Shown here: positions 5,957 through 9,304 of the stretch, in pieces
Layout: each line of letters opens with the position of its first letter
Numbering within the stretch: position 1 is the first letter of the stretch
DNA from: CBFHMJ01 sp965656875
GTDB taxonomy: Bacteria; Pseudomonadota; Gammaproteobacteria; Enterobacterales; Alteromonadaceae
Direction: 5' to 3'
NCBI GenBank assembly: GCA_965656875.1
Contig: CBFHMJ010000022.1
Coordinates: forward strand, 1 to 9,304
DNA length: 9,304 bases
The notes under the pieces: generated by a model
The model's input: only the letters and a program-made list of their open reading frames with translations
The model's database searches: none
What the model was told of the DNA's origin: nothing
Translations under genes and position numbers: made by a program

Positions 5957-6232
5957 TTACACCAGATAAAATGATGCGTCGTGCGGTTTGCGCCAGCCTT
6001 GTATCTTTCTCTTATCCGCACACCAGCGGCAAAGACGATAGTAATTGACATAATCAGTGTCCAGCACCAACTGTTCAATCTGCTGCTTCAAAATTATGAA
6101 CTCAGCAGGTGTCACCTTGCATTCAAACACGCTGTTTTGCAGCCTGATCCCAACAGCCAATAATTGTTTTGCGAGGTAGTAACGCCGTTTTTTACAACTA
6201 ACGTCATAACAAATTAACCAGATCTCTGACAT
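5957..6232 (-). CDS. cas2: CRISPR-associated endonuclease Cas2 (first copy)
   Basis: This is a Cas2 of 91 residues from the ATG at 6232, four bases after the RT-Cas1 stop (TGA at 6239-6237). GGTGA overlaps that stop and can serve as the ribosome-binding site, so translation is probably coupled. A longer frame from 6271 adds 13 residues inside the RT-Cas1 gene and does not fit the family start. It shows SEIWLICYDVS with the conserved Asp (D10), a KKRRYYLAKQLLAVG helix, RLQNSVFECKV, a regulatory helix and YVNYYRLCRWC near the C-terminal third. It acts as the structural centre of the Cas1-Cas2 integrase. The second, equally long cas2 follows it. Confidence 0.92.
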   Translation of the reverse strand: MSEIWLICYDVSCKKRRYYLAKQLLAVGIRLQNSVFECKVTPAEFIILKQQIEQLVLDTDYVNYYRLCRWCADKRKIQGWRKPHDASFYLV

Positions 6233-6236
6233 AACA

Positions 6237-8123
6237 TCACCGAATAGTATACAGCCACAATCGGCTATCACATTGAGAGGCCGAAGTTATAAAAGTTCGG
6301 TATTCCTGTGCCTGTTTTTCCAGTAGTTTGCGATAGCAGGTGATTTCATCTGATTTACGCGCTGGAAACGCTTTTTCCAGCTTATGTTCCAGTGCCGTAA
6401 TAAACACATTCCTTCCGTGCTTGTTCATTTCACAACGGTCATCATGCTGGTAAAAGTCACTGAGCGTTAATTTTTGTTGTTCTATCAAATTAAGCACCAG
6501 GCTATCAACAACTGGCGCCCTGAAGGGTTCCATTAGATCCAGAACCAGTGACGGTTGCTCATCCTCACTATGATGAAGATAACCAATAGATGGCATCAAT
6601 CCTTGTTTCAGTACGGCCTGATTCAAGTAGTTAAACAGTAGGGTATATCCCAGGCTCAGTAATACATTAACCGGGTCTTTTGGTGGCCTTCGATTACGGT
6701 GAGTAAATCCCCACTCTTTGGGGACCTGAGTTCTAATCCAGTTAAACCACATTTTACCAAAAGCACCTTCAGCCCCCAGTATCTGAGATAATCGACGAGC
6801 TTTCTTTACGGCATATCGACATTTAATGCCTAATTTTTTCAACTTATCGTATGCGTCGTTCCGTCGCTTTTTCATTATTCGCTGAGCTATGACCAGGCTA
6901 TTATTAATTTTCGTAGTAATCAGCTGGCTTGCCATTATTAGTGATTGATTATCGGACCATTTATGACGGAGTTGAGCGGTGATAAGCCCTTCATGACAAG
7001 GAGGATGACCTGAAGTAAAGCCTCGAACAATACCAACCCTGGAGCAATAGAAAATAATGATACCGTGTTGCATGCAATAGTGATTTACCTGTGTCGTACA
7101 CTGGATATTACCCAGTAATACAATCATCGATAATCGTGATGCCGGAATCTGCTTAATAACATTATTTTGATGCCGTACCACGATCTGGTTACCGCGTTTG
7201 ATAAGCTGACTTCCCTGAGTCGTGACATACAACGACTGGGTACTGGATAAGATGTTGGCATAGCCTGAGTCTGCACGGTCAGGAGAGTCATAAATCAGAA
7301 TATCGGCATCATCCTCCACTAACGTTCGTTGCTGTTCCCAATCAAAAGTATCTTTTGTTGCCTGCCAGCCTGATGGTGATAATAATTCATCATCTTCACC
7401 TTCAAACTCTGATACTTCATAGTGAACCAGCAGAGGCTCACCACTGGTCGATGGCTGGTATACGGCTTCTTTAAGCACGGTGTAACCCAGAAAATGTAAA
7501 CCCTGATCGATGTGAATAACCCTGGTTTTATCCGGAGCTAACGCCAGTCCCATCGAACTCAACAGCTTTTCAACTTCATCTTTAAAGACTTCAGCCTGGC
7601 GACGTGTTTTACAGAGAATGGTGAAGTCATCTGCATAACGAATGATCCGAGCTGTGGAATGTTCAATAAATTCATCCAGGGGAGTAAGAAAGAGATTAGC
7701 CAGTAATGGCGATAACGGGGAACCCTGCGGAATACCTTTACCCAGTGCATCACCAAACAACAAGGCGTTATCTGACATCTGACGTTGAAACAGGGCATCA
7801 CGTACAAAATTCAGAATGTCGGGGTCAGATACGAACGTTGCGAGTTGTTTAAGCAGGAGATTGTGAGGAATATTATCAAAAAAGCGTTGAATATCTGCAT
7901 CGACTATCCAGTGGAATCCTTCGTTCCGGTATGCAGTTAACCGTTTGATCGCATCCCGGCAACTTCGCCCCGGTCGATAACCATAACTGTGATCAGAAAA
8001 TTCAGCCTCCAACACCGGGCTCAGATGCATCGCTAATGCAGTGTGTACAACCCGGTCAGCTACTGTGGGTATCGCCAGTTTACGTGGTGCTTTTCCATCA
8101 CGGGGGATATCTACGCTTAACAA
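6237..8123 (-). CDS. cas1: Reverse transcriptase-Cas1 fusion protein (main part, 5' end frameshifted)
   Basis: This frame carries 628 residues. The RT part resembles group II intron-type RTs: RKLAIPTVADRVV (14-26), SYGYRPGRS (46-54), IVDADIQRFFDNIPH (73-87), GIPQGSPLSPLLANLFL (130-146), the catalytic YADD (163-166), and LAPDKT with LHFLGY (195-214). An acidic linker (about 222-290) leads to Cas1, which begins near LYVTTQGSQLIKRG (298-311). The Cas1 metal-site residues are in place: Glu in GAEGAFG (E452), His in GYLHHS (H517) and Glu in DLMEPFR (E532). Such fusions can integrate spacers from RNA followed by reverse transcription. No Cas6 domain is attached. The frame as given starts at TTG, but the true N-terminus lies in another frame (8299-8117), so one base seems to be missing near 8130. 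Cas1 alone appears intact. Confidence 0.93.
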   Translation of the reverse strand: MLSVDIPRDGKAPRKLAIPTVADRVVHTALAMHLSPVLEAEFSDHSYGYRPGRSCRDAIKRLTAYRNEGFHWIVDADIQRFFDNIPHNLLLKQLATFVSDPDILNFVRDALFQRQMSDNALLFGDALGKGIPQGSPLSPLLANLFLTPLDEFIEHSTARIIRYADDFTILCKTRRQAEVFKDEVEKLLSSMGLALAPDKTRVIHIDQGLHFLGYTVLKEAVYQPSTSGEPLLVHYEVSEFEGEDDELLSPSGWQATKDTFDWEQQRTLVEDDADILIYDSPDRADSGYANILSSTQSLYVTTQGSQLIKRGNQIVVRHQNNVIKQIPASRLSMIVLLGNIQCTTQVNHYCMQHGIIIFYCSRVGIVRGFTSGHPPCHEGLITAQLRHKWSDNQSLIMASQLITTKINNSLVIAQRIMKKRRNDAYDKLKKLGIKCRYAVKKARRLSQILGAEGAFGKMWFNWIRTQVPKEWGFTHRNRRPPKDPVNVLLSLGYTLLFNYLNQAVLKQGLMPSIGYLHHSEDEQPSLVLDLMEPFRAPVVDSLVLNLIEQQKLTLSDFYQHDDRCEMNKHGRNVFITALEHKLEKAFPARKSDEITCYRKLLEKQAQEYRTFITSASQCDSRLWLYTIR

Positions 8124-8299
8124 ATCTCCAGGCGTTGAGTAACAATCGATTCGCGAATGACCTCCAGATAATTTTCTGGCTGTTTTGCCATATCATCTAT
8201 GGTCATGCCGTCTGTGCCTGCACAACCCTTGTTCCGCCGAACTTTATCCCATGCTTCCGTCAAACGCGGTATACTGAATATTGCAGTTAAACTATTCAT
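8117..8299 (-). CDS. N-terminal fragment of the RT-Cas1 gene, separated by a frameshift
   Basis: The ATG at 8299 has a good ribosome-binding site (AAGGAG, 8312-8307, seven bases away) and opens a 60-residue frame: MNSLTAIFSIPRLTEAWDKV, NKGCAGTDGMTIDDMAKQ, then YLEVIRESIVTQRL and a stop. This is the N-terminal RT-0/RT-1 region of group II-like RTs (AWxKVRxNKGxxGxDGxTI). The next family segment, TPGDLLSVDIP, is in the -1 frame and overlaps the stop. A one-base deletion near 8125-8140 would account for it. No canonical slippery heptamer is visible there, so programmed frameshifting is unlikely. TTG at 8123 overlaps the TAA (TTGTTAA), so weak reinitiation is conceivable. Joined, the protein would be about 685 residues. 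Confidence 0.85.
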   Translation of the reverse strand: MNSLTAIFSIPRLTEAWDKVRRNKGCAGTDGMTIDDMAKQPENYLEVIRESIVTQRLEIC

Positions 8300-8360
8300 C
8301 TGCTCTCTCCTTCTGCAAACCCTATTTTCATAGTAGAGGCTTTTTGGAAAAAAGACAGAA

Positions 8361-8399
8361 ACGGTATCTTTACCGTATGAATAGATACCTTTTGTATCT
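8361..8399 (-). promoter_or_regulatory. Overlapping inverted repeats upstream of RT-Cas1, candidate operator
   Basis: Three nested palindromes built on GATACC/GGTATC lie 62-100 bases before the RT-Cas1 start: ACGGTA/TACCGT (8361-8366, 8371-8376), GGTATCT/AGATACC (8363-8369, 8383-8389) and AGATAC/GTATCT (8383-8388, 8394-8399). Their overlap allows exclusive folds or cooperative binding by a dimeric repressor. No convincing -35/-10 pair could be fixed around them. Positions 8400-8630, between this site and the array 2 leader, show no gene. Confidence 0.4.
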
Positions 8400-8630
8400 G
8401 ACAGCGATAGACAATTACATTCTGCGCCTTAAGAAACTACCTTGTTGAATTCTCGTTCTTTTTTAACAACAGATTAGAATTAGCATTGTTTGAACAATTG
8501 CATTAAACATCAAAAAAATATCTTTAAAAAAATTTTTATTCCTGGGCTTTTAACCACGAAAATACCAAGAATACCGATGAATACTCATCCAAACCTGGTC
8601 AATAGCCAGTTATATAAAAAGTGCTTTTTA

Positions 8631-8837
8631 GATGATTTATACACATCATTGACTACCCATTTTCAATTTTTTAGCGCCAACATGGCTTATTTCGTCGCGA
8701 CCATTGATTTTATTCAGATTTTTCTGTTAACTAACCGTTACCGGAACGAATTATGCCCGAAAAGATATACAGTCAACCCTCTGCCGTCGCAACACCTGTG
8801 CTACAGCACACGCCACATAAGGGCTTCAAAGCCTGGC
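8631..8837 (+). promoter_or_regulatory. CRISPR leader of array 2
   Basis: This 207-base segment is collinear with leader 1 (3356-3562), at about 94% identity without gaps. Similarity fades just upstream of 8631, which defines the functional unit. The block 8694-8774 is identical to 3419-3499. The candidate IHF site is at 8661-8673, and GGCTT-CA-AAGCC stands beside the first repeat. It points away from the RT-Cas1 gene, so the cas genes and array 2 are divergently oriented. Confidence 0.85.
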
Positions 8838-9010
8838 GTTCCGGCAGTCTCCGGTTAATAGGAGATAAAGACTTTGCTATTTAAACAAGCCTAAAAAAAA
8901 GTGACGTTCCGGCAGTCTCCGGTTAATAGGAGATAAAGACGTCTTTCTTTTATTCGGCCGGGAACGAGCTTCGGTTCCGGCAGTCTCCGGTTACCAGGGC
9001 GACGAAAGAC
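8838..9010 (+). CRISPR. CRISPR array 2: two intact repeats and one degenerate terminal repeat, two spacers
   Basis: Repeats at 8838-8872 and 8906-8940 are identical to those of array 1. Spacers are 8873-8905 and 8941-8973, both 33 bases. The third repeat (8974-9010) keeps the first 20 bases, GTTCCGGCAGTCTCCGGTTA, then reads CCAGGGCGACGAAAGAC, giving 37 bases. It passes without a break into the 124-bp tandem element. The array is short but has a full leader and is probably competent for acquisition. Confidence 0.95.
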
Positions 9011-9304
9011 CGTTGCAATGCAACGCAGCTTGAGGAGGTGGAGGCCTGGATGGCCGACAGGGCTGACCTTCATGGATGAATCCACTGACAGGGTAAGAAA
9101 GTAAATGTCTCCGGTTACCAGGGCGACGAAAGATCGTTGCAATGCAACGCAGCTTGAGGAGGTGGAGGCCTGGATGGCCGACAGGGCTGATCTTCATGGA
9201 TGAATCCACTGACAGGGTAAGAAAGTAAATGTCTCCGGTTACCAGGGCGACGAAAGATCGTTGCAATGCAACGCAGCTTGAGGAGGTGGAGGCCTGGATG
9301 GCCG
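8984..9304 (+). repeat. Tandem repeat, 124-bp unit, at least 2.6 copies, running off the window
   Basis: TCTCCGGTTACCAGGG recurs at 8984, 9108 and 9232, a period of exactly 124 bases. The first two units differ at only two positions (GACCG/GATCG and GCTGACC/GCTGATC), so they are recent or homogenised. Each unit contains the hairpin CGTTGCA-A-TGCAACG, GGCC-TGGAT-GGCC and TGGA-TGAA-TCCA, consistent with a structured RNA or a protein-bound DNA element. The unit start resembles the 3' two thirds of the CRISPR repeat (GTCTCCGGTTA, AGG, AAAGAC). Because 124 is not a multiple of three, a continuous protein repeat is unlikely. The reverse-strand frames seen here are by-products. Confidence 0.93.

Noticed and set aside
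7559..7807. 82-residue reverse frame within RT-Cas1
   Set aside because: It is a shadow of the RT core, whose motifs are all in the other frame.
8117..8123. Programmed -1 frameshift producing full RT-Cas1
   Set aside because: The frames are in the right relation, but no X_XXY_YYZ heptamer or stimulatory hairpin is evident near the overlap. A base loss is the simpler explanation.
6237..8299. Cas6-RT-Cas1 triple fusion
   Set aside because: The protein begins directly with the RT N-terminal motif, and there is no room for or sign of a Cas6 domain.
8891..9266. Two reverse-strand frames with the same start (MQRSFVALVTGD...)
   Set aside because: They are by-products of the 124-bp tandem repeat. 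The period is not a multiple of three, so the frames diverge, and there is no ribosome-binding site or domain.
6237..9304. Retron or diversity-generating retroelement, given an RT near tandem repeats
   Set aside because: The RT is fused to Cas1 and followed by cas2 genes. There is no msr/msd pattern and no TR/VR pair with adenine-biased changes.

Overview
The window looks like an accessory region of a Gammaproteobacterium with moderate to low GC content. The IS3-type element, the CbrC-like protein, the RT-Cas1 lineage and the codon use all fit this. The 124-bp tandem repeat at the right edge recalls repeat-rich marine symbionts of the Endozoicomonas type, but that is a guess from memory and not something the sequence proves.

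Layout, left to right. Positions 1-990 hold the end of an IS3-family insertion sequence on the minus strand, with an intact OrfA, an A6G slippery site, and an OrfB broken by an in-frame TAG and cut by the window edge. Positions 1011-1290 hold a decayed, unrecognised gene. Positions 1474-2625 encode an exported protein of unknown function, and 2738-3250 a CbrC/UPF0167-like protein. Positions 3356-4152 hold a 207-bp leader and CRISPR array 1, with eight intact 35-bp repeats, a degenerate ninth and eight spacers. The array runs into a repeat element at 4141-4262. Positions 4412-5517 hold a sigma70-like promoter, a structured 5' RNA and an AbiF/Abi_2 HEPN protein. Positions 5671-8299 (minus strand) hold two tandem cas2 genes preceded by an RT-Cas1 fusion gene with a frameshift near its 5' end. 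Positions 8631-9010 hold a second, collinear leader and CRISPR array 2 with two intact repeats. Its degenerate last repeat passes directly into a 124-bp tandem repeat that runs off the right edge.

Together, 3356-9304 is a CRISPR adaptation island built around a reverse-transcriptase-Cas1 fusion. RT-Cas1/Cas2 integrases can take up spacers from RNA, and they normally serve type III systems. No effector or Cas6 gene is present in the window, so either effectors lie elsewhere or the locus is an orphan adaptation module. An AbiF HEPN nuclease, from the family proposed as the ancestor of Cas13 and linked to an RNA antitoxin, sits between the arrays. The signals most worth following are: (1) hairpins in half of the spacers; (2) words shared among spacers 1, 2 and 5; (3) both arrays ending in the same degenerate 37-nt repeat fused to the same structured element; (4) the candidate ncRNA in front of abiF; and (5) the paired cas2 genes behind a frameshifted RT-Cas1.
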